DNA of 64,000 nucleotides, from the NCBI GenBank assembly GCA_003278705.1, contig QCDR01000004.1, forward strand, positions 1 through 64,000, read 5' to 3'. This DNA is from Prochlorococcus sp. AG-355-J23. GTDB taxonomy: Bacteria > Cyanobacteriota > Cyanobacteriia > PCC-6307 > Cyanobiaceae. The notes beneath the pieces were generated by a model. The model saw nothing but the letters and a program-made list of their open reading frames with translations. It made no database searches and was not told the DNA's origin. This document shows positions 28,582 through 39,118 of this stretch, piece by piece (positions within the stretch are counted from its first letter, which is position 1; each line of letters starts with the position of its first letter). The position numbers and the translations under genes are program-made.

Positions 28582-29295
28582 TTATAATTTTCTGTTTGCG
28601 CTTTCAAAAACTTTTAATGCTTCAATTGACCCCTCATATCTCCAATGCCAGGGTTCGTAATCTATATATTTATTATCTTTATTGAACGATAACTTAAAGT
28701 GAAACTTAGCTGCATTTTTTATGAGCCATCTAAAGGCGTCTGTATTTTCAAAGTCGGTTTCAAAGTCTGTCTCTCTTTGAGTAGCATCACCAATATCGAT
28801 TGCGAAACCTGTACTATGTTCAGAATATCCTGGAGGGGCTGAAACTCTAGCTCTTTCTGCAGCTTCTTGATTTCTAATAGATTTTAAAGAATAAAAGATA
28901 TCGTTTTGCAAATTTATTGATCTATAACCACTCAAGAAGACCAAATATATACCATCCTTTTTGGCTTCTTCTCTCATCTTTATTAGAGAATCGTGCATAT
29001 CCATATGAACTTCAATATTAGGCTCAATTAAAACTAGTTTCTCTTTAGGAGTTTCCTTATAGGGAAGATGGCCCAAAATTCTGGCATCATGATTTCTTTT
29101 AACCTCAAATTTGAGATTATTAAGAGGTATTAATTCTTCATTTCTAATAAATCGCAATGCAGCGAAAGAAAATATAAGGAAAATAAAAGGAGAAAATATT
29201 AATAACTTTTTTAATAATGTTGAATTTGGGTTGTTTAAGTAAGTTCTTTTAGCAAGTGGTATATCAAATTGATCAATATCTTTCTTAAGTTCCAA
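28582..29295 (-). CDS. D-alanyl-D-alanine carboxypeptidase, VanY-type (M15B)
   Basis: This 237-residue protein is anchored by one hydrophobic segment at about residues 30-48 and faces the periplasm. The M15B zinc site is visible as SEHSTGFAIDIGD (His and Asp) and EPWHWRYEG (His), with the substrate region FLSGYRSINLQ. It trims peptidoglycan stem peptides at D-Ala-D-Ala. A second M15 peptidase (VanX-type) lies at 34770-35453. There is no antibiotic-resistance context, so a housekeeping wall role is likely. Confidence 0.92.
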   Translation of the reverse strand: MELKKDIDQFDIPLAKRTYLNNPNSTLLKKLLIFSPFIFLIFSFAALRFIRNEELIPLNNLKFEVKRNHDARILGHLPYKETPKEKLVLIEPNIEVHMDMHDSLIKMREEAKKDGIYLVFLSGYRSINLQNDIFYSLKSIRNQEAAERARVSAPPGYSEHSTGFAIDIGDATQRETDFETDFENTDAFRWLIKNAAKFHFKLSFNKDNKYIDYEPWHWRYEGSIEALKVFESANRKL

Positions 29296-29407
29296 TATTT
29301 ATAAGTGAATTTGGAAAAGATATTTCGATATTAACTATTATTTTAAGAAATGCACTTTTATAAGCAAAAAAGATGTAGTTTTTATATACAGTATTATTTT
29401 TTTTCAT

Positions 29408-30739
29408 ATGTTGAGGGTAGCTGTCATTGGTGGAGGTCCAAGTGGTTCATGTGCGGCAGAAATACTTGCTAAAGCTGGAATAAAAACTTGGCTCTTCGAG
29501 AGAAAATTAGATAATGCAAAACCATGTGGAGGAGCAATTCCACTTTGCATGGTCGAAGAATTTGATTTACCTGAGTCAATAATTGATAGAAAAGTAAGGC
29601 ATATGAGAATGATATCTCCATCAAATAGAGAGGTAGATATAAGCTTAGATAGAGTTTATGGGAAAAGTGATAATGAGTTTATTGGGATGTGTAGAAGAGA
29701 AGTTATGGATGCCTTTATGCGCAATAGAGCATCAGATCTTGGTGCTACATTAATAAATGGATTAGTTACTTCTATTGATACTGGCGATAATAATCAAGGG
29801 CCATATAAGCTTTCCTACTCAGATTTTACGAATGGAGATAAAAAAGGGGAACTCAAAGAGCTTACTGTTGACCTTTTAATAGGAGCTGATGGAGCCAATA
29901 GCAGAGTAGCAAAAGCAATGGATGCAGGAGATTACAAAGTTGCCATAGCATTTCAGGAAAGAATTAAATTGCCTAAAGAAGAAATGAGTTACTACGAAGA
30001 TCTTGCTGAAATGTATGTCGGAACTGATGTTTCTCCTGATTTTTATGGGTGGGTATTTCCTAAATATGATCATGTTGCTGTGGGCACTGGAACCATGCAA
30101 AAGAATCAGTCATTAATTAAAGGACTTCAAGAGGGTGTAAGAAATAGGGCAAAGAAAAGACTTGTTAATGGTGAAGTAATAAAGGTAGAAGCTCACCCTA
30201 TTCCTGAGCATCCAAGGCCAAGAAGAGTAGTTGGGAGAATGGCATTGGTTGGTGATGCAGCTGGTTATGTTACAAAAAGTTCTGGAGAGGGTATATATTT
30301 TGCTGCAAAAAGCGGAAGAATGTGTGCTGAAGAAATTGTTGAAGCTTCAAAAAACGGTCAAGTAATTCCATCAGAAAAAGATTTAAAAAACTATCTTAAA
30401 AAATGGGATAAAAAATATGGCACAACTTATAAGGTTCTAGAAATCCTTCAAAATATTTTCTACAGAAACGATTCTGCTAGAGAAGCCTTTGTTGAAATGT
30501 GTGATGACATGGATGTACAAAGACTTACTTTTGATAGTTACTTATATAAAAGAGTTGTCTCAATGAAACCATTACAGCAACTTAAAATTACAATGCTTAC
30601 ACTTGGTTCGATTTTAAGAGGGAAAGCCCTAGCACCTCTAAAATATAAACCCGTTGATAGTGCTGTTAGGGAAAATAAAGAAGTAGAAAAAATGCTAGAA
30701 AATTATTCAATAAAGGGTGGCATTAAAGTTAAGAGTTAA
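29408..30739 (+). CDS. chlP: Geranylgeranyl reductase
   Basis: ChlP reduces geranylgeranyl groups to phytyl for chlorophyll and tocopherol. The 443-residue flavoprotein starts with the dinucleotide motif AVIGGGPSGSCAAEILAKAG, then FERKLDNAKPCGGAIPLC, a DLLIGADGANSRVA motif and ALVGDAAGYVTKSSGEGIYFA. All match ChlP. It is thylakoid-associated in the family. Its last 11 bases overlap the 3' end of glyS on the other strand, so the two converge without room for a terminator. Confidence 0.97.
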   Translation: MLRVAVIGGGPSGSCAAEILAKAGIKTWLFERKLDNAKPCGGAIPLCMVEEFDLPESIIDRKVRHMRMISPSNREVDISLDRVYGKSDNEFIGMCRREVMDAFMRNRASDLGATLINGLVTSIDTGDNNQGPYKLSYSDFTNGDKKGELKELTVDLLIGADGANSRVAKAMDAGDYKVAIAFQERIKLPKEEMSYYEDLAEMYVGTDVSPDFYGWVFPKYDHVAVGTGTMQKNQSLIKGLQEGVRNRAKKRLVNGEVIKVEAHPIPEHPRPRRVVGRMALVGDAAGYVTKSSGEGIYFAAKSGRMCAEEIVEASKNGQVIPSEKDLKNYLKKWDKKYGTTYKVLEILQNIFYRNDSAREAFVEMCDDMDVQRLTFDSYLYKRVVSMKPLQQLKITMLTLGSILRGKALAPLKYKPVDSAVRENKEVEKMLENYSIKGGIKVKS

Positions 30740-32891
30740 AAAGTGTAAAGTCGGCTATTTTTAGAGAATAATTTCTAATCAAGCTCAACAAATTGAGTCT
30801 ATTATTTCTTATTTTTAAATCCTCTGACATTATTAGGACTCCCTTTTCATTATCAAATAAATTCTTGATAGTGTTTACATTAATCTCAAACAAATTTAGA
30901 AGTTCCAAATAATTGCAATAACCTTCCGAAAAAAGTTTTTCTAATTCTCTAATAAATTCAAAAACTTTAAATTCACAATCTTTTTCAAAAAGTTTTATGT
31001 TTACATAATCTCTTGTTGAGAGAACGTCTCTTGAAAGATCACTATTATTTGCTAATTTGCTTACCCTAGTAATTACCTTCTGGATTTCAACAAAATTACC
31101 CTTTTCTTTAAAATTAATAATAGTTTTAATCCGATTTTTAAGATCAACAATATTCAATACTCTTTTTTGAGAAAATTCATCAGAAGAGCAAACGGCCTTT
31201 ATTAATTCTTTACTTAGTGATATTTCTTCTAGATGACTAACAATTCTTTGAACTAAAAATTCATTTAAATCATTAAATACTGTTTCTCTTAAGAAGTCTA
31301 AATTTGGAAATGCGATTTTCCAATAATCAATAAGTTCGTTAAATAATTTATCTAAAGGTAAATCAAGTTCATAATCCCAAATTATTTTAATCACTCCATT
31401 CAAATTTCTTCTTAAGGCATAAGGATCAGATGATCCGCTTGGACGCTTGCCAGAAATAAATATACTTATTAAAGTTTCGACCTTATCTGCTATAGAAACT
31501 ATTGCACCATACTTTGTGGAGGGCAAAGCATCTTTATAAAAAGAAGGTAAATAATGTTCAGCGACAGCCAAGCAAACATCCTCACTAAATCCCTCATATT
31601 TAAGATATTTACCACCCATTATTCCTTGCAGCTCAGGGAATTCGAAAACAATTTCGCTACATAAGTCGTTTTTACAGTATTTAGCAGCTTCTATTATTTT
31701 TTTTTCTTCTAAAGACTTATCATTTAAAAAATTAATAATTTTTTTTGTAACTTCCTTTATCCTTTCTACCCTCTGAAATATATTTCCAAATCCTTTCAAA
31801 TAGGAAACAGATTTAAGTTTTTCATTTCTTTCGATTGAAGCGACTTTTTTGTCACTTTCTACGAAAAACTTTGCATCTGAAAACCTTGCCCTTAATACTT
31901 TCTCATTACCTTTGGCAATATTATTATTTGATTCTTGAAGACCATTTGAAATAACGCAGAAAGTTGTACTAATATTTTTTTCAGAGCTTAAATCTAGTTT
32001 AGAAAAACTTTTGTTTTTCAATAAAAGAGGAACGTATCTCTGATGACTTTTCATTACTGTTGAGAGAACTTCAACTGGAAGATCAAGAAATTCTTCACTG
32101 AATTTTCCAACTATTAAATCTGGCCATTCAACTAAATCAGTTAATTCATTTAGTAATCCTTCTGAAAGGTCAGGTTTCAAATTTAAAGATTTAGATGCCT
32201 GATTTATTAAAATTTCAATATTTTCTTTTCTTTCATGTCGTTTAACTAAAACTCTATTTTGTTCTAATAATTCAAAAAAACTATCAGCATGCTTAACTTC
32301 AAACACTTTATTTATTAATCTATGACTTTTTGATTTATTACTTATTTGAATTTTTGGATCACATTCATCAAATTCAAAATCAAGAATTTGATCATTATAA
32401 ATAGAAGCAATCCATCTAATAGGTCTTGAAAACTTTATGTTCCCAGCACCCCATTTCATAAATCGAGGGCCTTGAAGACTCTTTATTAATTTTGGGATAA
32501 CCGACGACAAAGAAATTCTTGTTGATTGTCCTTTCTCAATTTTCTTTCCAAAGACAAAATCACCTTTTTCTGTACTTTTTATTTCTAGTTCACCTACATC
32601 TATATCTAAGCTATTAGCAAATCCTAAAGCAGCATTAGTAGGACATCCATTTAAAAAAGCTAAATTTGCTTTTGGCCCTTTTCTTTCTATTATCTTATCT
32701 TCTGCATAATCAACTAAACCTTCGAGAAGTAGAACTATCCTCCTTGGTGTGGAGGTAACAACTATATTTTCGAATTTGATTAACTTTTTATCCAATTCAA
32801 ATTCTATTAATGATTTGAATTGCTCTAGAACAGAATGAGAAAATTTTGCGGGCAACTCTTCTGTTCCTATCTCAAGTAAATATTTAGACAA
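30729..32891 (-). CDS. glyS: Glycyl-tRNA synthetase beta subunit
   Basis: GlyS is the large subunit of the bacterial alpha2-beta2 glycyl-tRNA synthetase and binds the tRNA. The 720-residue protein begins LLEIGTEELPAKFS, then VVTSTPRRIVLLLEGL, ERKGPKANLAF and MKSHQRYVPLL. Its HD-like domain has SDPYALRRNLNGVIKI preceded by ISGKRPSGSSDP. The C-terminal anticodon region is present. GlyQ is elsewhere. It is divergent from sir with an 87-base spacer. Confidence 0.97.
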   Translation of the reverse strand: MSKYLLEIGTEELPAKFSHSVLEQFKSLIEFELDKKLIKFENIVVTSTPRRIVLLLEGLVDYAEDKIIERKGPKANLAFLNGCPTNAALGFANSLDIDVGELEIKSTEKGDFVFGKKIEKGQSTRISLSSVIPKLIKSLQGPRFMKWGAGNIKFSRPIRWIASIYNDQILDFEFDECDPKIQISNKSKSHRLINKVFEVKHADSFFELLEQNRVLVKRHERKENIEILINQASKSLNLKPDLSEGLLNELTDLVEWPDLIVGKFSEEFLDLPVEVLSTVMKSHQRYVPLLLKNKSFSKLDLSSEKNISTTFCVISNGLQESNNNIAKGNEKVLRARFSDAKFFVESDKKVASIERNEKLKSVSYLKGFGNIFQRVERIKEVTKKIINFLNDKSLEEKKIIEAAKYCKNDLCSEIVFEFPELQGIMGGKYLKYEGFSEDVCLAVAEHYLPSFYKDALPSTKYGAIVSIADKVETLISIFISGKRPSGSSDPYALRRNLNGVIKIIWDYELDLPLDKLFNELIDYWKIAFPNLDFLRETVFNDLNEFLVQRIVSHLEEISLSKELIKAVCSSDEFSQKRVLNIVDLKNRIKTIINFKEKGNFVEIQKVITRVSKLANNSDLSRDVLSTRDYVNIKLFEKDCEFKVFEFIRELEKLFSEGYCNYLELLNLFEINVNTIKNLFDNEKGVLIMSEDLKIRNNRLNLLSLIRNYSLKIADFTLFNS

Positions 32892-32978
32892 GAAAAAAAT
32901 ATGACTTCACTTACTATAATTTACTACCAGTTAAATAAGCTTTTCGCTAATGTATAAAAAGAGATATTTTTTGGTCCT

Positions 32979-34766
32979 TTGATCAAAGTTGAGAAAGTAA
33001 AAAAGAAAAAAGATCCTGCCAAGGAAGAAACTGTTTGTTTGGCAAATGGATTAGAAGTTTCTAAATTTGAAAATTTTAAAAAAAGTAGCAAATTTCTTAA
33101 AGAGCCACTTGCCACAGAATTAGTAAATGAGAGCGATCACTTTACCAATGATGCAGTTCAGTTATTAAAATTTCATGGTAGTTATCAACAAGATAACAGG
33201 GAAAATAGAAGGCCTGGCAAAAGTAAAGATTGGCAAATGATGCTTAGGTTAAGAAATCCGGGCGGTGAAGTCCCTGGGAAATTATTTTTAGCATTAGACG
33301 AATTATCTGACAAACTAGGTAATGGAACACTTAGGGCTACTACAAGACAAGCTTTTCAAATGCATGGAATTAGAAAGGAGAACCTAAAGGAAGTAATTCA
33401 AACAATAGTAAATTCAATGGGCTCCACATTAGCTGCATGTGGAGACATAAATAGAAACGTTATGGCACCTGCGGCTCCATTTGATTCGCCAGACTATAAT
33501 ATTGCAAGAGCATTGGCAAAAAAAGTTGCAGATCTTCTCACCCCAATGGCTGGCCAAGGCACTTTTTTAGAGCTTTGGGCTGATGGAGATTTAGAGTACA
33601 CCATTAAGCCTGACAAAGATATTGAAACAATTAGGAAGCTCCAATTCAAAGATCATGTCTTTAGTGGGATAAAAGATGAGCCTCTATATGGTTCAACTTA
33701 TTTACCGAGGAAATTCAAATGTGCTGTTACAGTTCCTGGGGACAATTCAGTTGATCTTCTAACCAATGACATCGGAATAGTTGCATTTACCTCTAAAGAT
33801 GGAAACTTAGAAGGGTGCAACTTCTATGTTGGAGGTGGCATGGGTCGCACACATAATAATGAAGAGACCTTTGCCAGAATTGCAGATCCGCTTGGATATG
33901 TTCAAGAAACTGATGTTTATGAATTAATTCAAAGCATTGTGGCTATTCAAAGAGATTATGGTGATAGAAAATCAAGAAAAAATTCGAGAATGAAATATCT
34001 TCTTCATAAAAAAGGTATTAAATGGTTCAAAAAGATACTTTCTGATAAGTATTTCAAAAAAGAAATAAAAAAAATTAGAAAAGAACCTGATAAGGTTCTT
34101 ATTGATTACCTAGGTTGGCATAAACAAAATGAAACCTCTCATTTCTTAGGTTTACCATTATTATCAGGAAGATTATCTGGAGATAAGAAGAGTACCATCA
34201 CAAGTATTGTTAAAAAATATAATTTAGATTTAAGACTCACACCAAACCAAGATATTTTACTTTGTAATATCCCCAATAAAAACAAAGGTGAAATTCAAAA
34301 ATCTCTATCAAAAATTGGATACGAAAATTTAGAAAACATTAATGAAATACAAAGACACGCTTTAGCTTGTCCTGCTTTACCTCTTTGTGGTCTTGCAATG
34401 ACTGAAGCTGAAAGAATATTACCTGATGTATTAAAAAGGATTGAAAATTTACTACTAGATCTAAAAATACAAAAGACAATATTATTCAGAATGACTGGAT
34501 GTCCGAATGGATGTACCAGGCCTTATATGGCAGAATTAGCACTTGTTGGAAGTGGGCAGAACAAATACCAATTATGGTTGGGGGGAAGTAAAAATCTACA
34601 AAGGCTTGCTAAACCATTTTTACAAAGAATGGAACTTAACGATTTAGAAAAAACTCTTCAACCATTATTTGATAATTGGAAGAGTAATTTGGATTTGGAT
34701 TTCGGAGATTTTATAAATACTCAAGATGAAAATTATATATTTAATTTACTAAATGAAAATCAATAG
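32979..34766 (+). CDS. sir: Ferredoxin-sulfite reductase
   Basis: Sir reduces sulfite to sulfide with six ferredoxin electrons, for cysteine synthesis. The 595 residues show LKFHGSYQQDNRENR, TTRQAFQMHGI, SRNVMAPAAP-like (here NRNVMAPAAP), the lysine-rich sulfite-binding core, and the C-terminal siroheme/4Fe-4S cysteines in ACPALPLCGLAMTEAER and MTGCPNGCTRPYMAELALVG. No in-frame ATG precedes these motifs. The frame is open only back to 32958, so TTG at 32979 is the best start. Confidence 0.95.
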   Translation: MIKVEKVKKKKDPAKEETVCLANGLEVSKFENFKKSSKFLKEPLATELVNESDHFTNDAVQLLKFHGSYQQDNRENRRPGKSKDWQMMLRLRNPGGEVPGKLFLALDELSDKLGNGTLRATTRQAFQMHGIRKENLKEVIQTIVNSMGSTLAACGDINRNVMAPAAPFDSPDYNIARALAKKVADLLTPMAGQGTFLELWADGDLEYTIKPDKDIETIRKLQFKDHVFSGIKDEPLYGSTYLPRKFKCAVTVPGDNSVDLLTNDIGIVAFTSKDGNLEGCNFYVGGGMGRTHNNEETFARIADPLGYVQETDVYELIQSIVAIQRDYGDRKSRKNSRMKYLLHKKGIKWFKKILSDKYFKKEIKKIRKEPDKVLIDYLGWHKQNETSHFLGLPLLSGRLSGDKKSTITSIVKKYNLDLRLTPNQDILLCNIPNKNKGEIQKSLSKIGYENLENINEIQRHALACPALPLCGLAMTEAERILPDVLKRIENLLLDLKIQKTILFRMTGCPNGCTRPYMAELALVGSGQNKYQLWLGGSKNLQRLAKPFLQRMELNDLEKTLQPLFDNWKSNLDLDFGDFINTQDENYIFNLLNENQ

Positions 34767-34769
34767 AAT

Positions 34770-35453
34770 TTAAATTTTTCCATAAAGGGCATTTGCTTTT
34801 TTATTTTTCCAAGCCCATAATTGATCACCATAACTAAAATGCCACCATTCATTAGGGTGTTGAGCAAATCCGAATTTAGTCATAATTTCCCTTAATAAAT
34901 TTCTTCTACTATTCCAAATAATTGCGTCTTCATTCTTTATGTTTGCATAAAAATAAGGATTTGAGGTCTCATCCATTTGATCAACCATGCTTCCCATTTC
35001 AACAAGATTCCCGTCTTTATCTGATAAACAAACATCCAATGCACCCCCTGTTGAATGAGGGGGAGGACATCTAGTGTCATAAGAAGGATATGCCCAAAAT
35101 TTTTCAACTTTTTTTAAAATGGATGGATAAGATTTTATATTTTCAAATGAAATATCAATATCGGATTTTTCACACTCTAATAAAATTGCTCTTTTAAACA
35201 TAAATTCCTGGACTTCTAAAGGTCGCCAACTGTCATAAATTAAAAGGTTAAAACTACTCTTTGATATCAAATAATCATGTACTTGTACTAATCTATTTAC
35301 TACCTCCTCCCTTAATTTCCAAATGGAAGTTTTATCTTTGTAAGGGGCTCCTAAATGTGTGTAAGGGTGGGGATCTAAAAACTTTAGGCAGCTGGGTATA
35401 GCTATTAATTTTTCTCCATTATCTTTAATTGGTATTTTGTTCCAAATTTTCAA
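34770..35453 (-). CDS. D-alanyl-D-alanine dipeptidase, VanX-type (M15D)
   Basis: The 227-residue protein shows the M15D layout: YDSWRPLEVQEFMF, the zinc-binding HSTGGALDVCLSD and the C-terminal NEWWHFSYGDQLWAW (catalytic Glu and His). It cleaves D-Ala-D-Ala dipeptides. No signal peptide is visible, so a cytoplasmic recycling role is plausible. It converges with sir (3 nt between stops). Together with the VanY-type gene it gives two M15 peptidases within 7 kb. Confidence 0.93.
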   Translation of the reverse strand: MKIWNKIPIKDNGEKLIAIPSCLKFLDPHPYTHLGAPYKDKTSIWKLREEVVNRLVQVHDYLISKSSFNLLIYDSWRPLEVQEFMFKRAILLECEKSDIDISFENIKSYPSILKKVEKFWAYPSYDTRCPPPHSTGGALDVCLSDKDGNLVEMGSMVDQMDETSNPYFYANIKNEDAIIWNSRRNLLREIMTKFGFAQHPNEWWHFSYGDQLWAWKNKKANALYGKI

Positions 35454-35510
35454 TTAAAATTTGCAATTGTTTTATAGTGGCATATATATAAAAAATTACA
35501 ATGATAGTTT

Positions 35511-37997
35511 TCAATTTAAGAAATCATGAATGAATTTATTATCAGAATTTTCAATAAGTATATTCCTTAAAACAATATTTTCTTTTAAATCAGGATCATC
35601 TCTAACAATTTTAATAGCCTCTTCACGAGCCTTATCAATAAGAAATTTATTGTTAGGTAAATTGTCCAGTACAAAATCAGGCAATCCGGATTGTCTATAT
35701 CCTAAAATTTGGCCTGGTCCTCTAAGCTCCAAGTCTTTTTCTGCAATATAAAAGCCATCGCTAGATTTTTGCAAAACACAAAGTCGTTTATTTTCTAATC
35801 CATTTTTATCGGGGGTTACCAAATAACAAAAAGATTTTGTTGATCCTCTACCAACTCTCCCCCTTAATTGATGTAGCTGGGACAATCCAAATCTTTCCGA
35901 ATTATAAATAATCATAATTGTGGCGTTAGGCACATCAATGCCAACCTCAATTACTGTGGTTGAAACCAATATATTAATTTCATTCTTTAAAAAAGAATTA
36001 ATTACTTCATTCTTTTCTTGTGAACTTAATTTGCCATGTAATAATCCAACTTTTTTGTTAAAAAAGACCTCTTCTGATAAATGTTTGAATGTTTTCTTTG
36101 CGGAGCTTAAATTCATTTTTTCTGAATCTTCTATAAGTGGCAAAATCACATAAGCTTGCTTTCCCTTATTGATCTCATCTTCAACAATCTTGAACAAGTT
36201 AGTTAAATCATCTTCTGAAATTATTTTTGTTGTTATGGGAACTCTCCCAGGAGGGAGTTCTGTAATTTGACTCACATCTAAATCACCATAAATAGAAAGC
36301 GCGAGTGTTCTTGGAATTGGTGTTGCTGTCATTGATAACAAGTTAGCATTTTCTCCTTTATTTAGTAATCTATTTCTTTGAGTAACTCCAAATCTATGCT
36401 GTTCATCAATTACGACCATCCCTAATGCATTAAAGATGACTTTATCCTCAAATAATGCATGAGTACCTATGAGGATATCAACTAATCCATTTTTCAAATT
36501 AGAGAAAATTTCTTTTCTCTTTTTTTGAGGAGTATTCCCAGTAAGTAGCTCAACAGAAACTAAAAGGGGATTCAAATATTTTAACAAATTTTTATAATGC
36601 TGTTCTGCCAATACCTCAGTTGGGACCATAAATGCACCTTGCAAGTTTTTTTCAATGACAAGTAAAAGAGACGCTATTGCAATTATGGTTTTACCGCTTC
36701 CCACATCTCCTTGAAGCAATCTAGACATTGGAATGGGACTAGATAAATCTTTCTTAATTTCATTTAAAACATTTTCTTGAGATTTTGTTAATTCAAAAGG
36801 AAAAGTATTTAAAAATTCTTTTAATAAAGATTTCTTTTGAGGTAATTGTTGGGAAGTTGCATTTTTATTCGTCTTTCTTTTTCTAAGTAGGAACTTTATT
36901 TGAAGTAAGAATAACTCATCAAAAACCAAACGTTTTTTTGACTCAATAAGTGCCTGTTGAGTTGGTGGAAAATGAATATTAATCAACGACTCTCCTTTTG
37001 ATAGTAAAGATAATGAATCAAGTTGCTTTTTATTTAAAATTTCTGGATATTGCTTTGCATAAATTAGTACCTTTTTCATAAGTTTTATAAAACTCATATT
37101 TGATAATGCTTCACCTAATGAATACAAGGGTAATATTTTGCCTGAAAAATTAAAATTTTCATTGTTATCCCTAAGAATTTCAATCTGCGGATCTACAAAA
37201 GTTTTGCCATACTCTGTCAATTTAACCTTACCGGAAATTGCTAATTTGGTTCCAGTAGTATATAAAGATTTTTGAGATGTGAAGAAGGAGTAAGATCTAA
37301 ATCTTCTTCCTAAAAAAAATTTTGTAACCTTTATTGAAGACGTCTCATCAAAAACGACAATATTCATTATTGATAAATTACTATTTTTTTTACTCTTATG
37401 AATATAAAATCTTTTAACGTTTGCGATGCACGTGTATAAATTATCCGGTTTTAAATTTATTATCTTGACTCTATTCGTATAGTCTAGATATGTTCGTGGG
37501 AAATAATTAATTAGATCTTTTATATGAAAAATCCCTAATTCATTAAGCTTATTTTTATAAACTTTTCCTACATTTTTTATTAATGAAATATCTGAATCAA
37601 AAGACAAACTTGCATCAGCTTTATTCAGAAAAACATTGTTAGAAATATTATTAGAACTTTCTATTTCTAGACTTTTACCTAGTTTATAAAGATTTTTTCT
37701 TGTATCTATAATTAACCTTTTTCTTTGATTTTCATCTAATTCATTGTATTCATTATATTTTTTAGAAAATTCAAAAAATATCCTTAAATATTCGTCTGAG
37801 AGATTTAGATTATCTAGTTTTTTTAAAGATTCATGCAAATAATCATTAAAATATTTTTCTCTTCCTAAAGTATTAATAAATTTATTTTCAGTTTCAATAG
37901 TAAGAGATTTTTGAAGAGGTCTTATCCAATCTTTAATTAATTTATTATTATTATTCCCGCTAATAGTCACATTTGAAAAAAGAGTTATTTTTTTCAA
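35511..37997 (-). CDS. recG: ATP-dependent DNA helicase RecG
   Basis: RecG regresses stalled replication forks and branch-migrates Holliday junctions. The 828-residue protein has an N-terminal extension typical of cyanobacterial and plastid forms, a wedge domain (KIINLKPDNLYTCIANV), Walker A LLQGDVGSGKTIIA, DEQHRFGVTQR, SMTATPIPRTLAL, and motif VI QLRGRVGRG. The TRG motif region GPGQILGYRQSGLPDF is present. Its start overlaps the end of the upstream unknown gene by 4 nt, indicating coupling. Confidence 0.97.
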   Translation of the reverse strand: MKKITLFSNVTISGNNNNKLIKDWIRPLQKSLTIETENKFINTLGREKYFNDYLHESLKKLDNLNLSDEYLRIFFEFSKKYNEYNELDENQRKRLIIDTRKNLYKLGKSLEIESSNNISNNVFLNKADASLSFDSDISLIKNVGKVYKNKLNELGIFHIKDLINYFPRTYLDYTNRVKIINLKPDNLYTCIANVKRFYIHKSKKNSNLSIMNIVVFDETSSIKVTKFFLGRRFRSYSFFTSQKSLYTTGTKLAISGKVKLTEYGKTFVDPQIEILRDNNENFNFSGKILPLYSLGEALSNMSFIKLMKKVLIYAKQYPEILNKKQLDSLSLLSKGESLINIHFPPTQQALIESKKRLVFDELFLLQIKFLLRKRKTNKNATSQQLPQKKSLLKEFLNTFPFELTKSQENVLNEIKKDLSSPIPMSRLLQGDVGSGKTIIAIASLLLVIEKNLQGAFMVPTEVLAEQHYKNLLKYLNPLLVSVELLTGNTPQKKRKEIFSNLKNGLVDILIGTHALFEDKVIFNALGMVVIDEQHRFGVTQRNRLLNKGENANLLSMTATPIPRTLALSIYGDLDVSQITELPPGRVPITTKIISEDDLTNLFKIVEDEINKGKQAYVILPLIEDSEKMNLSSAKKTFKHLSEEVFFNKKVGLLHGKLSSQEKNEVINSFLKNEINILVSTTVIEVGIDVPNATIMIIYNSERFGLSQLHQLRGRVGRGSTKSFCYLVTPDKNGLENKRLCVLQKSSDGFYIAEKDLELRGPGQILGYRQSGLPDFVLDNLPNNKFLIDKAREEAIKIVRDDPDLKENIVLRNILIENSDNKFIHDFLN

Positions 37998-39118
37998 CGT
38001 ATCTTATTCAAAGTTATTTCTTTTTGCCTCCAATATGTCTCTTTTTTAATCAAACGCTGAAATTGATTTTTTAGCTCATTTATTCTATTTCTTTGAATAG
38101 AAAGATTTAAATTTTTAAACTCTAACTCAACAGAAGATATATTGAAGAAAATAATGCTTGGAAAATTATTGCCGACTAGTGATGACCGATTTAAGTTTAA
38201 TTCGAAATTAATAACAAAAGGATATGGATGTTTTATCATAAAATTTTTGCCTACTAAGTAATCAAAAGAATCTTTAGATATCATCTTTTTTATTAGATTT
38301 GCCTTGAATAATTCTTGGTTAATATTATATGAAAGATTCAATAGTAAATTTTCCAATGACTTGTCTATTAAATCAAAATTATTAAGAATCTGATTTTTTG
38401 GTAAATTATCTATCTGATTGATATTTCCTTTTTCTTGATAACTTGGTTTTTCCACTTTTTCTTCTCCTATTAATTCAAGTAAGGAGGAAATAAATTGTTT
38501 TTCAACTCCTAAATTTTCAAAAATATTGTTTTTAAATAAATAATTATTATGGTGGTTATTATCTAAATCAAGTGATACGAATCTCTCAAAATTATGATCT
38601 TGATAATATTCAGAAGTATTTGAAAAGTCTTCAGAAATCTCTAGCTGAGAGAATTCTTTTAATTGAAAAACATCTTCATATTGAAATTTTTCTTTTTGAT
38701 CGTCCTTTATTTTTGTGGAACTATCCAAAATATTAATATTAATTTCCTTATTTGTATTTTTTTCAATTTCATTTATCTTTAATTGTTCTACTGTTAAAAA
38801 GGGCAAATTCGTTAGAATTAATTTACTTATTTTTTTTTCAAAAAGACTATAGAATTCATTTTCATTTAAGAAATTATCATTAATTTTTGGATAACTATAT
38901 ATTTGATTAAGGCCTTTTTCTACAGAGATGAAAAGTAGATCTCTTACTAAATTAAGATAAAGTTCATATTCCCTATAGATTTTTCTAGTTAATATTCTTT
39001 TTTGTATTTCTGCTCTCTCTAATTGAGAGTTAATTTTATCTAAATCTAAGAAGTTATTGAAATTATTCAAATCATTTAAGTGATTAGTTTGTTTGCATTG
39101 ATGCGACCTCTTCAGCAA
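37994..39118 (-). CDS. Unknown protein between tsf and recG (374 aa)
   Basis: I do not recognise this protein. It is asparagine-, leucine- and glutamate-rich, mostly helical, with a KEININ-rich low-complexity middle and a C-terminal helical segment that ends in [17 protein letters not shown]. No signal peptide or membrane segment is clear. Its ATG overlaps the last 35 bases of tsf in another frame, and its stop overlaps recG by 4 nt. It is therefore translated from the same mRNA as both. A later TTG start would reduce the overlap. Confidence 0.8.
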   Translation of the reverse strand: MLKRSHQCKQTNHLNDLNNFNNFLDLDKINSQLERAEIQKRILTRKIYREYELYLNLVRDLLFISVEKGLNQIYSYPKINDNFLNENEFYSLFEKKISKLILTNLPFLTVEQLKINEIEKNTNKEININILDSSTKIKDDQKEKFQYEDVFQLKEFSQLEISEDFSNTSEYYQDHNFERFVSLDLDNNHHNNYLFKNNIFENLGVEKQFISSLLELIGEEKVEKPSYQEKGNINQIDNLPKNQILNNFDLIDKSLENLLLNLSYNINQELFKANLIKKMISKDSFDYLVGKNFMIKHPYPFVINFELNLNRSSLVGNNFPSIIFFNISSVELEFKNLNLSIQRNRINELKNQFQRLIKKETYWRQKEITLNKIR

